Source of the DNA: Betaproteobacteria bacterium
Lineage (GTDB): Bacteria > Pseudomonadota > Gammaproteobacteria > Burkholderiales > Ga0077523
NCBI GenBank assembly: GCA_025350245.1
Contig: JANXYG010000022.1
Coordinates: 1-48,446, forward strand
Direction: 5' to 3'
Length of the DNA: 48,446 bases
Every line of letters starts with the position of its first letter. Positions within the stretch are counted from its first letter, which is position 1. Position numbers and translations under genes: made by a program. The notes beneath the pieces were generated by a model. That model did no database searches. It was not told where the DNA came from and worked only from the letters and a program-made list of their open reading frames with translations. This document shows positions 1 through 8,684 of this stretch, piece by piece.

Positions 1-1004
1 CGGGCGCGCAGCGCCCCCATGGGGCTGGTTTTCGGTCCGAGGATGTACTCCACCAGGTCGGCAGCGTTTTGCGGTGCTTCGCGCACGTTCACCGTGACGA
101 GCGGCACGATGCCCGCCGCTTCGCAATAGTCGAGAAATTCGTGCAGGCCGAGCGACGCGGTTTGCAGGTCGCCATAGGCGTTGGGGATTTCGGCGCGTTC
201 GCGCAGGGGGCCCACCGAATCGCGCCAGCTGAAATAGTCGGCATCGCTCCCCGTGGGCCAGCGCAGCGATCGCACGCCCAGTTCGCGAATGCGCTTGTCG
301 GCCTGCGGCTTGAGTCGAGGGGCGGCACCGAGATGCCGCAGGCGGATCTCGTCGATCGCCAGTTCGCCGGCGGTGACGATGCAGATTCGAAGCACCACCG
401 GCGCCAGTGTCTTTTCCGGTTTGAGCGTGAAGCTGAAGTCACCCCAGGTCCCGCGCGCGGCCAGGGCGAGCTTGTCGAGCTTCTCGATCGGCATCAGCGA
501 CTGGTCGGAGAAGAAGACCGATATTCCGGGCTGTCCGCCTTCGCCGCGCGCCGACAGGTGCAGCTCGTATTGCTCGCCGGCGATGACGCCATCGAGCAGC
601 CCCTGGCTCACACAGGTGTAGCCGACGGCGTTCTGGGACAGCGCCATGTGGCCGGGCGACCCCTTGCCTCCCCAGGGTTTTTCGTCGCCACCGCTCTTGA
701 CGTAGCGGATGCGGCCGCCGATCTGCGCATTCGGCGATTCGATCCAGACTCGCTTCTGCGGGCTTTCCTGGTTGCGGAACGACCGGTCGCGGATCATCTC
801 GCCGAAATCCAGCAGACCGCCGCCGGCATCGCCCCAGTTCCAGGCGACGCCCAGCAGCTCGGGGCTGATCGGGGCGCCGGGCTGGTCGGCATCGACGACG
901 ATCTGCACCGGCACAGATTTGAAGGTTTGCGCCTGCGCGCCAGTCATGAACGTGGCGGCGAGGGCGGCAAGGGCAAAGTGGCGGATCGTGCTCGAGGGCA
1001 TCAT
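1..1004 (-). CDS. Secreted GH51-like alpha-L-arabinofuranosidase family protein (3' end outside window)
   Basis: The minus strand reads open from an ATG at 1004 to the window edge, giving 334 codons without a stop. The N-terminus is a signal peptide (hydrophobic stretch ending near GAQAQ, about residue 26). Next comes a carbohydrate-binding-like region containing ISPELLGVAWNW and MIRDRSF, matching the start of GH51 arabinofuranosidases. From about residue 250 the reading RSLRWPTGSDADYFSWRD, then LHEFLDYCEAAG and a VTVN segment, matches the start of the GH51 TIM barrel. The catalytic Glu residues would lie beyond the window and cannot be checked. It is divergent from the polysaccharide genes to its right, so processing or turnover of the exported glycan is a reasonable inference. 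The family call is from motif recognition only. Confidence 0.65.
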   Translation of the reverse strand, partial: MMPSSTIRHFALAALAATFMTGAQAQTFKSVPVQIVVDADQPGAPISPELLGVAWNWGDAGGGLLDFGEMIRDRSFRNQESPQKRVWIESPNAQIGGRIRYVKSGGDEKPWGGKGSPGHMALSQNAVGYTCVSQGLLDGVIAGEQYELHLSARGEGGQPGISVFFSDQSLMPIEKLDKLALAARGTWGDFSFTLKPEKTLAPVVLRICIVTAGELAIDEIRLRHLGAAPRLKPQADKRIRELGVRSLRWPTGSDADYFSWRDSVGPLRERAEIPNAYGDLQTASLGLHEFLDYCEAAGIVPLVTVNVREAPQNAADLVEYILGPKTSPMGALRA

Positions 1005-1260
1005 GGGATTGGTGGCCGGGCCTGCACCCGGCGCTCTGGGAAGGGCGCTCGACAACTTCAGGCGGCCGATCGGATTGACAACGACAACACGACGCGCGTT
1101 AATGACTTGGCCATATTGTATCGGCGAACGGTCGGCTTCATCCAATGCTCGCAGTTTGCTATATTACGCCGCCGGTGGTTCTCGATGGCCGCCGTGGCTC
1201 AGCGCGATTCGGAATTCTGTGCGGGACTTCCTGCAAACAATCCCACTGGGAGATTACGTC

Positions 1261-1677
1261 GTGCACGAGGATTTGCATCGGGAGCAACGCGTCGATGTTT
1301 CGTCGGATCGCTCATTCGGTCTGGTGGTGTCGGCCGCCTTGCTGGTGGTTGGCCTGTGGCCGCTGGTGTCGGGCAGGTCGGTGCGTCCCTGGGCTCTGGT
1401 GGCCGCGCTGGTCCTCGCGGCTTTCGCGCTGTTCGCGCCCCGCGTCCTGCACCGGCCCAATCTGCTGTGGGCGAAGCTCGGACTGCTCCTTGGCAAGGTT
1501 GTGAGCCCGGTGGTGCTGGGGGTGCTGTTCTTTCTGGTGTTGGCGCCGTTCGGTTTCGTGATGCGTGCGCTGGGAAAGGATCCGCTGCGGCTGACCCTCG
1601 ACCGTGATGCCACCACCTACTGGATCGAGCGCAATCCGCCGGGCCCGGCGCCGGATTCCATGACCGACCAGTTCTGA
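1261..1677 (+). CDS. SxtJ-like small membrane protein
   Basis: This 138-aa protein starts at a GTG with a GGGAG-like site 8-12 bases upstream. It has a polar N-terminus and three closely spaced hydrophobic segments (about residues 18-38, 41-60 and 78-103). The C-terminal tail contains RALGKDPLRLTLDRDATTYW, which I recognise from SxtJ-family proteins (named from the saxitoxin cluster). It sits 10 bases before a DUF5989 peptide and 184 bases before a carbamoyltransferase, the usual company of this family. Its biochemical function is not established. A role as a membrane partner of the carbamoyltransferase is inference from gene association. The frame stays open upstream, but that part shows no hydrophobic or family features, so the GTG is preferred. 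Confidence 0.75.
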   Translation: MHEDLHREQRVDVSSDRSFGLVVSAALLVVGLWPLVSGRSVRPWALVAALVLAAFALFAPRVLHRPNLLWAKLGLLLGKVVSPVVLGVLFFLVLAPFGFVMRALGKDPLRLTLDRDATTYWIERNPPGPAPDSMTDQF

Positions 1678-1687
1678 TACAACGCCC

Positions 1688-1837
1688 ATGTCATTCATCT
1701 CGGAACTGTGGCGGTTTCTGCGCACGCGCAAGAAATACTGGTTGTGGCCGATCATCGTCGTCATGCTGCTGCTCGGCGCCCTGATAGTGCTCGCTCAAGG
1801 TTCCGCCATCGCGCCCTTCATCTACACGCTGTTCTGA
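1688..1837 (+). CDS. DUF5989 (SxtK-like) small membrane peptide
   Basis: A 49-codon frame begins with ATG 10 bases after the SxtJ-like gene. The peptide opens MSFISELWRFLRTRKKYW, continues with one transmembrane helix (about residues 19-37), and ends APFIYTLF, the signature of DUF5989. The family is short (about 50 aa), so this is full length. It is followed 24 bases later by the carbamoyltransferase. DUF5989 peptides recur with SxtJ and O-carbamoyltransferases in natural-product and polysaccharide loci, but their role is unknown. A regulatory or anchoring subunit is inference. Confidence 0.8.
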   Translation: MSFISELWRFLRTRKKYWLWPIIVVMLLLGALIVLAQGSAIAPFIYTLF

Positions 1838-1861
1838 GGCGCCGAACCAGGGCCAGGTCAG

Positions 1862-3694
1862 GTGCACATACTTGGTCTGTCGGCCTACTACCACGACAGC
1901 GCTGCGGCGCTCGTCCAGGATGGCCGCATCGTTGCCGCCGCCCAGGAAGAGCGCTTCACCCGCAAGAAGCACGACGCGCGCTTTCCGGCCAACGCGGTCG
2001 AATTCTGCCTGTCCAGCGCCGGACTGGCGCCCGGTGACATCGATCGCGTCGCGTTCTACGACAAGCCGTTCCTCAAGTTCGAGCGTCTGCTCGAGACCTA
2101 TGCGTGCCTCGCGCCGCAAGGTTTCAAATCGTTCCGCATGGCCATCCCCCTGTGGCTGCGGGAGAAGCTCTTCCTGCGCGATCTGCTGGTCAAGGAACTG
2201 AAGGCGCTCGACCCGGACATCGACTGGTCCAGGCGTTTGCTGTTCAGCGAGCATCATCTGAGCCACGCCGCCAGCGCCTTCTTTCCCTCGCCTTTCGAGG
2301 ATGCCGTCGTGCTCACCATGGACGGCGTCGGCGAATGGGCGACGACCTCGGTCGCACTCGGCCACGGCAACCGCCTCGAGGTGCGCAAGGAGATCCACTT
2401 TCCGCACTCGCTGGGCCTGTTGTATTCGGCCTTCACGTACTACACCGGATTCAAGGTCAACTCGGGCGAATACAAGGTGATGGGGCTCGCGCCTTACGGT
2501 GTGCCGCGCTACGCCGGCGTGATCCTCGAACGTCTGCTCGACCTGAAGGCCGACGGCTCGTTCCGGATGGACATGGCCTACTTCGACTACTGCACCGGCC
2601 TGACCATGACGAACGATCGGTTTCACGCTCTGTTCGGTGGTCCCCCGCGGCGCCCCGATGAACCGTTGACGCAGCGGCACATGGACCTCGCTGCCTCGGT
2701 GCAGGCGGTCACCGAGGAGGCGGTGCTGCGGCTGACCCGCGCGCTGCGCGACGAATATGGCATGGCAAACCTGTGTCTGGCCGGCGGCGTGGCACTCAAT
2801 TGCGTTGCGAACGGCCGGGTCCTGCGGGACGGCCGGTTCGAAAACATCTGGATCCAGCCGGCGGCGGGCGATGCCGGGGGCGCGCTCGGCGCGGCGCTTG
2901 GCGCCTACCACCTGCAGCAGGACGGCGCACGCGCGGTGGTGGCGGGAGATGCGATGCAGGGCGCCTACCTCGGCCCCGAATACAGCCAGGACGAAATCGA
3001 GCTGCGGTTGAAGCGGGCAGGCGCGCGCTTCGTCGTGCTCGGCGATGACGACCTGATCGCGCAAGCAGCCACGGACCTGGCTGCAGGCAAAGTGATGGGG
3101 TGGTTCCAGGGACGCATGGAGTTCGGCCCGCGGGCGCTCGGCAATCGCTCGATCATCGGCGATCCGCGCAGTCCGGCGATGCAGAAGACGCTCAACCTCA
3201 AGATCAAGTATCGCGAGTCGTTCCGGCCGTTCGCGCCGGCCGTGCGCCGCGAAGACGTCGCCGACTGGTTCGACATCGACTGCGACAGCCCGTACATGCT
3301 GCTGGTCGCCGACGTTGCCGAGCGCCACCGCCATGCCATGACACCGGAGCAGAACGCCTTGTTCGGTATCGACAAGCTCAACGTTCCGCGCTCGTCGATA
3401 CCGGCGGTGACCCACGTCGACTACTCGGCCCGCATCCAGACCGTGCATCGTGGGACCAATCCGCGGTTTCACGATCTGCTGACCCGACTGAAGTGCGACA
3501 ATGGGTGCCCGGTGCTGGTCAACACGAGCTTCAATGTGCGCGGCGAACCGATCGTGTGCGTACCCGAGGATGCATTCCGATGCTTCATGGGTACCGAGAT
3601 GGATGTGCTTGCCGTCGGTAACTGCTATCTCGTCAAGGGCGAGCAGGACCAGGCGTTGAAGCAAAACTACGAAGACCGGTTCGATCTCGACTGA
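1862..3694 (+). CDS. O-carbamoyltransferase, NodU/CmcH/SxtI family
   Basis: This 610-aa protein is the full family length. These enzymes move the carbamoyl group of carbamoyl phosphate, via carbamoyl-AMP, to a hydroxyl of a sugar or small molecule. The N-terminal Kae1-like half shows LGLSAYYHDSAAAL, the metal-binding HHLSHA at residues 131-136, MDGVGEW, and GEYKVMGLAPYG. The middle shows LAGGVALNCVANG and GDAGGALGAALGAY. The C-terminal domain has MEFGPRALGNRSI and NTSFNVRGEPIV. All the family blocks I know are intact, so it should be active. The start is GTG with a nearby AGG. It lies between the SxtJ/DUF5989 pair and polysaccharide genes, so the acceptor is probably the glycan or its precursor. 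The acceptor itself cannot be read from sequence. Confidence 0.92.
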   Translation: MHILGLSAYYHDSAAALVQDGRIVAAAQEERFTRKKHDARFPANAVEFCLSSAGLAPGDIDRVAFYDKPFLKFERLLETYACLAPQGFKSFRMAIPLWLREKLFLRDLLVKELKALDPDIDWSRRLLFSEHHLSHAASAFFPSPFEDAVVLTMDGVGEWATTSVALGHGNRLEVRKEIHFPHSLGLLYSAFTYYTGFKVNSGEYKVMGLAPYGVPRYAGVILERLLDLKADGSFRMDMAYFDYCTGLTMTNDRFHALFGGPPRRPDEPLTQRHMDLAASVQAVTEEAVLRLTRALRDEYGMANLCLAGGVALNCVANGRVLRDGRFENIWIQPAAGDAGGALGAALGAYHLQQDGARAVVAGDAMQGAYLGPEYSQDEIELRLKRAGARFVVLGDDDLIAQAATDLAAGKVMGWFQGRMEFGPRALGNRSIIGDPRSPAMQKTLNLKIKYRESFRPFAPAVRREDVADWFDIDCDSPYMLLVADVAERHRHAMTPEQNALFGIDKLNVPRSSIPAVTHVDYSARIQTVHRGTNPRFHDLLTRLKCDNGCPVLVNTSFNVRGEPIVCVPEDAFRCFMGTEMDVLAVGNCYLVKGEQDQALKQNYEDRFDLD

Positions 3695-3804
3695 AGGGGC
3701 TGCAGGGGGCGCATGCTGGGTCGGCGTGTGAATAGGCATAGGAAATTCCACGAGGGGGCCAGGGCAGTTCCGATCGGGTAGCAACTGTGAAGTACGGGGT
3801 ATCG

Positions 3805-4878
3805 ATGCAGCAACGCACGCGCAGGCGGATCGAGGGATGCGCGCTCATGCTTATGACCGCCGTCGTGCTGATCGCGGGGGGAGAGGGCGTCTATCGCCTG
3901 CTCGGCTACTGGAAGAACGGTACCTTCGACGGGCTGCGCGAATACGATCCCGAACTGGCTTGGCGATCCGTGCGCAACTACCGCGGCAAGGACGTCGAGA
4001 TGCGCGACAAGCTCGGTCGGCCGTACGCGCGTACCCTCACAACGGATGCGCACGGATCGCGGCTGTGGGGCACACGTCCCGGGGCACCGCGTCTCCTGTT
4101 TCTGGGCGATTCGTTCACCGAGGCGATCGAGGTCTCCGATGACAAGACTTACGGAGCGGTCTTTTCCCGTCTCTCGGGATTCGACGTCTACGTTCTCGGT
4201 ACCGGCGCCTACGGCAGTCTTCAGGAGGCGATGATGCTGAAGCGCGAGGTGGCCGAGGTCCGCCCCGACGTGCTGGTGTTGCAGTTCACCCGCAACGACT
4301 TCACCAACAACTCGCTGGCATTGGAGCGCCAGACCGTGGTCCTCCAGCAGATGATCCGACCTTACCTGGTCGGCGGCGAGGTCGTGTATCGCTTTTCCGA
4401 GGCGCATCCCTACCGTCTCGCCTTGCGCTATTCCCGCCTGTTCGCCCGCCTCGACGTGATGGTGGGGTTGGCGCTCTTCCGGTACTACGGCGACTACAAC
4501 CGGACGCCTCCGGGTCCGCCGTTCGCCGAACTCGAACGTCAGGCCGTCGAGGTGAGCGAGCAACTGCTGCGCATGATCGCGGCAACCGTGTCACCGGGCA
4601 CTCGCCTGTATGCGTTCAACCGCGAGGAATCGCACCAGGAGACCAACCGCGCGTTCGAGAAAATCTGCGGGAAGACGGGGTTCCGGACGATTCGCGACAT
4701 CGGGGCTTACGTCGATGCCCTCGAGTCGCGGACCGTGACCACGCTGGCGGAAGACGGCATCCATTTCAACGAACTGGGAAATCGCCTCGTCGGCGAACGG
4801 CTCGCCCGCTACTTCCACGACCAGGGTGCCGCGCCGGCCGTGGCTCAGGTGTCGCGTGCATCCGGGGCAACGCGGTAA
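3805..4878 (+). CDS. Membrane-anchored SGNH/GDSL-family protein (first of two)
   Basis: From the ATG at 3805 the protein has 357 residues; an in-frame GTG at 3787 would add six. One N-terminal membrane anchor (about residues 12-25) is followed by a periplasmic region. Block I of the SGNH fold is LLFLGDSFTEAIEV, with the nucleophile Ser in GDSFT at 101-105. The LQFTRNDFTNN segment fits block III. The C-terminal catalytic Asp-x-x-His is present as EDGIHFNELGN. SGNH proteins of this AlgJ-like architecture add or remove acyl groups on exported polysaccharides. It lies between the carbamoyltransferase and the Wzz gene on the same strand. Whether it is an esterase or a transferase is not decided by the sequence. 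Confidence 0.78.
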   Translation: MQQRTRRRIEGCALMLMTAVVLIAGGEGVYRLLGYWKNGTFDGLREYDPELAWRSVRNYRGKDVEMRDKLGRPYARTLTTDAHGSRLWGTRPGAPRLLFLGDSFTEAIEVSDDKTYGAVFSRLSGFDVYVLGTGAYGSLQEAMMLKREVAEVRPDVLVLQFTRNDFTNNSLALERQTVVLQQMIRPYLVGGEVVYRFSEAHPYRLALRYSRLFARLDVMVGLALFRYYGDYNRTPPGPPFAELERQAVEVSEQLLRMIAATVSPGTRLYAFNREESHQETNRAFEKICGKTGFRTIRDIGAYVDALESRTVTTLAEDGIHFNELGNRLVGERLARYFHDQGAAPAVAQVSRASGATR

Positions 4879-5081
4879 CGGCGGTCCCATCATCCGCGGG
4901 GGGCAGGCCGGGCACGACCGGGGTAGCAAACGAGCGCGCATGCATTATCATCCTCGTGCAATTCCCGTTGGGATGCGCATCGAGGTGCAGCAAAAGGGGG
5001 GGGCGATGGCAGGCTGCGTCGCGCGGGCGGAATCCGCAGACCTTTCCGCGACCGAAATCGTTTTTCCACGGACCGGTGAAC

Positions 5082-6353
5082 ATGTCAGACGATCTGCTGA
5101 TCTCGAAGCGCGAAATCCTCGCCGTCCTGTTTCGGCACCGGGTGGGTATCCTGCTGATCTTCTTCACCTGCGTCGGCGGTGCCGCGTTCGCCGTCTATTA
5201 CCTGATTTCCCCCAACTACCAGGCGGAGGCGGTGATCATCTTCAACAGCAGCCTCCTGACCGAACCGCTGCGTGACGCACCGCCGGAAAGCGACTTCGAG
5301 AAGCTTGCCACCTTTCACACCCAGCGCGACATCTACGTCAGCGACCGCATCGCCGCCGAAGCGGCGCGCCGCACCAAGCTCGCGGAGATCCGGGTCATCG
5401 GCCGGATCGAGCGCATCGAGATGTTCGTCGGTGACGTGAAGCGCTGGTTGGGTGGTGTGTTGGGAATCGAGAAATGGACCAAACCCTGGAGCGCCGAAGC
5501 CGCCGCGATCGGCGCGGTCAAGGACAACGTCAAGACATTCGCCCTGCCCGACTCCAAGGCGATACGCGTGACCTTCCGCGCCAAGGACCCGCACGAGACC
5601 GTGATCGTCCTGAACGCGATCCTGGATGCACATGCCGCCTATTACTACGGCGAGATCATCGATCGCGCCAGTGGCGTCGAGAAATATCTGGCGGAGGAGT
5701 TTGCCCGCACCCGCCAGGCACTCAAGGAATCGGAGGACGCCCTGTTCAGGTTCAAGCAGCGCGACAACATAATGCCACCCTCGTTTCCGCGAGAGGCTGC
5801 CGCGAAAGACGGAACGCCGGGCGACAAGCTGCCGAGCATGGTCGGTGTGACCGACAGCACCAAGATGCAGGAGGAGATGAAGATCTACATCCTCAAGCTG
5901 GAAGAGGAGCTGCGTCTGGCTGAACAACTGGTCGACAACGAAAAGCGGAAGCGCCTGACGACCGACCTCAAGGCGCGCTTGCGGGCGTACGTGGGCGCGG
6001 TCAACGCCATTCCCGACCGCGAACTCGAGCTGGTGAGGCTCAAGCGGCAATACGACACGACGCAGGAAACCTACCAGCAGCTTCAACGCAACCTGCTCAA
6101 GGCCAGGATCGTCTCCGGCGGCGAACTCGGCAAGATGAACCTCATCGATGTCTTCCAGCCACCGTTCGAAAGCGACGTCATCGTGTCTCCGCAGCGTCGC
6201 GTGGTGCTGATGCTCGCCGCCCTGCTGGGCCTGGTTCTTGCCGTGACCTGGGCTTTCATGCTGGACTACCTCGACCATACGATCCGTGGTGCACGCGATG
6301 TTGACCGCTACCTCGGCATGCGATTGCTCGGCTCCCTGCGCAAAGTCGCTTGA
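5082..6353 (+). CDS. Wzz/GumC-type polysaccharide co-polymerase (chain-length determinant)
   Basis: The chosen ATG gives 423 residues; the open frame upstream lacks family features. The protein opens with a cytoplasmic segment and a first membrane helix (about residues 20-43), then QAEAVIIFNSS typical of the Wzz domain. A long, charged, alpha-helical periplasmic region follows (about 190-350, coiled-coil-like). The GNVR-type end PFESDVIVSPQRR leads into a second membrane helix (about 375-397) and a short cytoplasmic tail. Such proteins set the chain length of Wzy-polymerised exopolysaccharide in the inner membrane. The next gene, an ATPase, begins within its stop codon, as is usual for split co-polymerase/BY-kinase pairs. 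Confidence 0.85.
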   Translation: MSDDLLISKREILAVLFRHRVGILLIFFTCVGGAAFAVYYLISPNYQAEAVIIFNSSLLTEPLRDAPPESDFEKLATFHTQRDIYVSDRIAAEAARRTKLAEIRVIGRIERIEMFVGDVKRWLGGVLGIEKWTKPWSAEAAAIGAVKDNVKTFALPDSKAIRVTFRAKDPHETVIVLNAILDAHAAYYYGEIIDRASGVEKYLAEEFARTRQALKESEDALFRFKQRDNIMPPSFPREAAAKDGTPGDKLPSMVGVTDSTKMQEEMKIYILKLEEELRLAEQLVDNEKRKRLTTDLKARLRAYVGAVNAIPDRELELVRLKRQYDTTQETYQQLQRNLLKARIVSGGELGKMNLIDVFQPPFESDVIVSPQRRVVLMLAALLGLVLAVTWAFMLDYLDHTIRGARDVDRYLGMRLLGSLRKVA

Positions 6354-7138
6354 ATCCGTCCGGCTCCGCCGACGCGGAGCCGGACGCCCTGCAACTGCAC
6401 GCTGCTCCAACCTTCATGACCTTCGACGATATCGAGTCAACCGTTTCTTCCCTTATCGCCACGTGGTCGGCGCAGGATGCGCGCTGGCTCGGCCGGCTCT
6501 TCCGTTCCGCAACCGCCTACGAAACCTTCACGGCGCTCGAGAACGAACTCTTCGTGAGCAAGGAGCAGGCGTACGGTGGACCGCTGCTGGTGTCCAGCGC
6601 CACCCGCGGCGAGGGGCGCACCACGATAGCTTTGCTGCTCGCCGTCATGAGCAGCGCATTCGACCGGTCGCGCAAGGTTCTGTTGATCGATGCCGACACC
6701 GATAGCGGCCGCCTGTCGGCATTGTTCGGCGCGGGTGGCCGTGGCGCCGGTTTGCGCGAGTTGTTCGACGGAACGGCGACTGCCGATCAATGCATCGCGG
6801 CCACGGCGATCCCGAACCTGTGGCTCACGCCGCTATCGCGCGAAGCGGCCGGCGGCGTCAGGCTGGCGCCGTCGCTGTTCAAGCAATTCGTGGACGAAGT
6901 GCGACCCCGTTTCGATCTCATGATCGTCGATTCGCCGGCGGCGGGAGGCAATCGCGGCATCCTCTCCCTGGCGAACATCGTGCGCAACATCCTGATCGTC
7001 ATCAAGTATGGCGGCCCGACTCGCGAACAGGTCGCGACCCTCAAGGCCGATCTCGAGCGCGCCGAAGCAGTCGTCCTCGGCTGCATTCTCAATCAGCGCG
7101 AGTTGGTGGTGCCGCGCCTGCTTTATGGCTCTCGCTGA
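6350..7138 (+). CDS. BY-kinase-like (CpsD/ExoP-type) ATPase with degenerate P-loop
   Basis: The 262-aa frame starts at a TTG overlapping the Wzz stop by four bases; an ATG at 6416 (240 aa) is an alternative start. The SIMIBI ATPase fold is clear: the P-loop region reads LLVSSATRGEGRTTIALL, the Walker A' region LLIDADTDSGRLSALFG, and Walker B is FDLMIVDSPAAGG. Canonical BY-kinases have GEGKTT and IDADLRRP, so the P-loop Lys is Arg here and the A' arginines are missing. There is no C-terminal tyrosine cluster. It should partner the preceding Wzz protein, but as an ATP-binding regulator with doubtful kinase activity. The family call is firm; the loss of activity is inference. Confidence 0.8.
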   Translation: MNPSGSADAEPDALQLHAAPTFMTFDDIESTVSSLIATWSAQDARWLGRLFRSATAYETFTALENELFVSKEQAYGGPLLVSSATRGEGRTTIALLLAVMSSAFDRSRKVLLIDADTDSGRLSALFGAGGRGAGLRELFDGTATADQCIAATAIPNLWLTPLSREAAGGVRLAPSLFKQFVDEVRPRFDLMIVDSPAAGGNRGILSLANIVRNILIVIKYGGPTREQVATLKADLERAEAVVLGCILNQRELVVPRLLYGSR

Positions 7139-8684
7139 TCCGCTCAGGCCCACGCCGCTCGTCGCTTTTCCCGCGCAGTGGCTGCTCGCATTCCTGATCG
7201 GCACGGCTGGCGCGACGCTGGTCGTTGCCGTCTCATCTTTCAACCCGCTGTACGCGGTCGCTGCGTCTGTCGTCATCCCGGTCATGGCGATCGTCGTCGT
7301 GCGGCCGCGACTCGGCATGCTGTTGCTGATCTTCCTGATCTCCTTCATGGAGGAGTTCCGCGGCGGCATCGGTGATACCAAGGGCGGTGGCGACGAGGCC
7401 TTGCGGTCGGAACGCCTGCCTTTCTACTCGGTCACCCTGGGATTGCCGGGACTCTACATTCCCGATGTGCTGATCGGCGGTCTCACGTTTCTGTACTGCG
7501 TCAAGCTGGCGCTCTGGCGTGAGCGTTCGCCATTCATCTTCGATCGCATCGGCGTGGCCTTGCTCCTGATCGCCGCTTCGCTGTTCGTGTCGATCGTGGT
7601 GTCGCTCGCCCGGCCGGATTCGTTCGGTCCGATGGTGCTGGACCTGAGCAGCCTGGGCAGCATCAAGCTGCCGGAAAAGAACGTGAGCGACGTGGCGCGC
7701 TATTTTCCGATCCTGCACTTCAAGCTCTTCGCCCTGTTGTTTCCGTCGTACCTGCTGGGCATGTTCTTCTTCCGCGAGGAACGGGACGTGAGGCAGATGC
7801 TCCTGATGTTCGGTCTGGCGATGATCGCGACGATCGGGCTTGCCTCCTACCGGTTGATTCGCGACCCGACGATCATCAAGACGCTCACGCCGGTGGTGTT
7901 CGATACCGGCAGCGTCACGTTCATGCTGATGACCGTGTTCTATTGCGCCGGCATGTGGGCCTACGGCAGGTACCGGATCGCGCAAACGGTGGTGCGGTCC
8001 ATCTTCTGCGTGCTGCTGCTGCTGTTCATCCTGCTCTCCTTCCGGCGCACGCTGTGGGGCGCCGCGGCGATGGGGGTCGTGATCCTTCCCTTCCTGATGC
8101 CGCCCTCGGCACGTTGGCGACTCCTGATGCTCGGCGGTCTCGGAATGTGTGTGGTGATGATCATTCTGGGAGCGACGCCACCCGGACAACTGGTATTGCA
8201 ATCGTTGGTCTCGCGCGCCAGCGAAACCAACCTCAACCAGTCGTCGACGCTGTACCGCTTCGCGCTTCTGGTCTGGCTGGTGGACCGGTTCGACGATCTT
8301 CCCCTGCTGGGCTACGGCGTGTTGCCGCTATGGGGCGAGATCGTGCGCATCCGGTATTTCTTCATCAGCATGGAAAATGTCCACAGCCTGTTCCTGTGGA
8401 TACTGCTGCGCACCGGCGTGATCGGGATGCTGGTATGGATCTTCGCCCTCTACCTGATCCTGTCACGGATGAGGGCGGTGTATCGGGCCATCGACGACGA
8501 CCGTAACCGCATCATCATCGTGGTGATCTTCCTGTCGATCATCATGCTGATGTTCAACGGCATCTTCAATCCGGTCTACGCCAACGTGCGCCACATCGTC
8601 CCGCTCGGCGTGTCGCTGGCGCTCATCTCGCGCTTTCCGGCATTGACCCGTTCCAAGACCGGCGGCGCGCTGCAAGCTTCCTGA
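7125..8684 (+). CDS. O-antigen ligase / Wzy-like polytopic membrane protein
   Basis: The ATG at 7125 overlaps the ATPase gene by 14 bases and gives 519 residues. About 12 hydrophobic segments span the protein, with a longer periplasmic loop around residues 330-420. The stretch GYGVLPLWGE, then ENVHSLFLWILLRTGVIGML, is typical of the O-antigen ligase (Wzy_C) domain, including the conserved His after Asn-Val. These proteins polymerise or ligate undecaprenyl-linked glycan at the periplasmic face. With Wzz and the ATPase upstream, the polymerase role is more likely than ligase, but the fold does not separate them. Its last 109 bases overlap the end of the SGNH gene on the opposite strand. Confidence 0.82.
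   Translation: MALADPLRPTPLVAFPAQWLLAFLIGTAGATLVVAVSSFNPLYAVAASVVIPVMAIVVVRPRLGMLLLIFLISFMEEFRGGIGDTKGGGDEALRSERLPFYSVTLGLPGLYIPDVLIGGLTFLYCVKLALWRERSPFIFDRIGVALLLIAASLFVSIVVSLARPDSFGPMVLDLSSLGSIKLPEKNVSDVARYFPILHFKLFALLFPSYLLGMFFFREERDVRQMLLMFGLAMIATIGLASYRLIRDPTIIKTLTPVVFDTGSVTFMLMTVFYCAGMWAYGRYRIAQTVVRSIFCVLLLLFILLSFRRTLWGAAAMGVVILPFLMPPSARWRLLMLGGLGMCVVMIILGATPPGQLVLQSLVSRASETNLNQSSTLYRFALLVWLVDRFDDLPLLGYGVLPLWGEIVRIRYFFISMENVHSLFLWILLRTGVIGMLVWIFALYLILSRMRAVYRAIDDDRNRIIIVVIFLSIIMLMFNGIFNPVYANVRHIVPLGVSLALISRFPALTRSKTGGALQAS

Noticed and set aside
1691-3784. A 697-codon open frame antisense to the carbamoyltransferase
   Set aside because: It follows the GC-rich codon pattern of the real gene on the other strand, has no recognisable domain, and the carbamoyltransferase motifs are on the plus strand.
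5085-6410. A 441-codon minus frame over the Wzz gene
   Set aside because: It shows no family features and lies entirely over a clear Wzz gene, with His/Gln-rich shadow composition.
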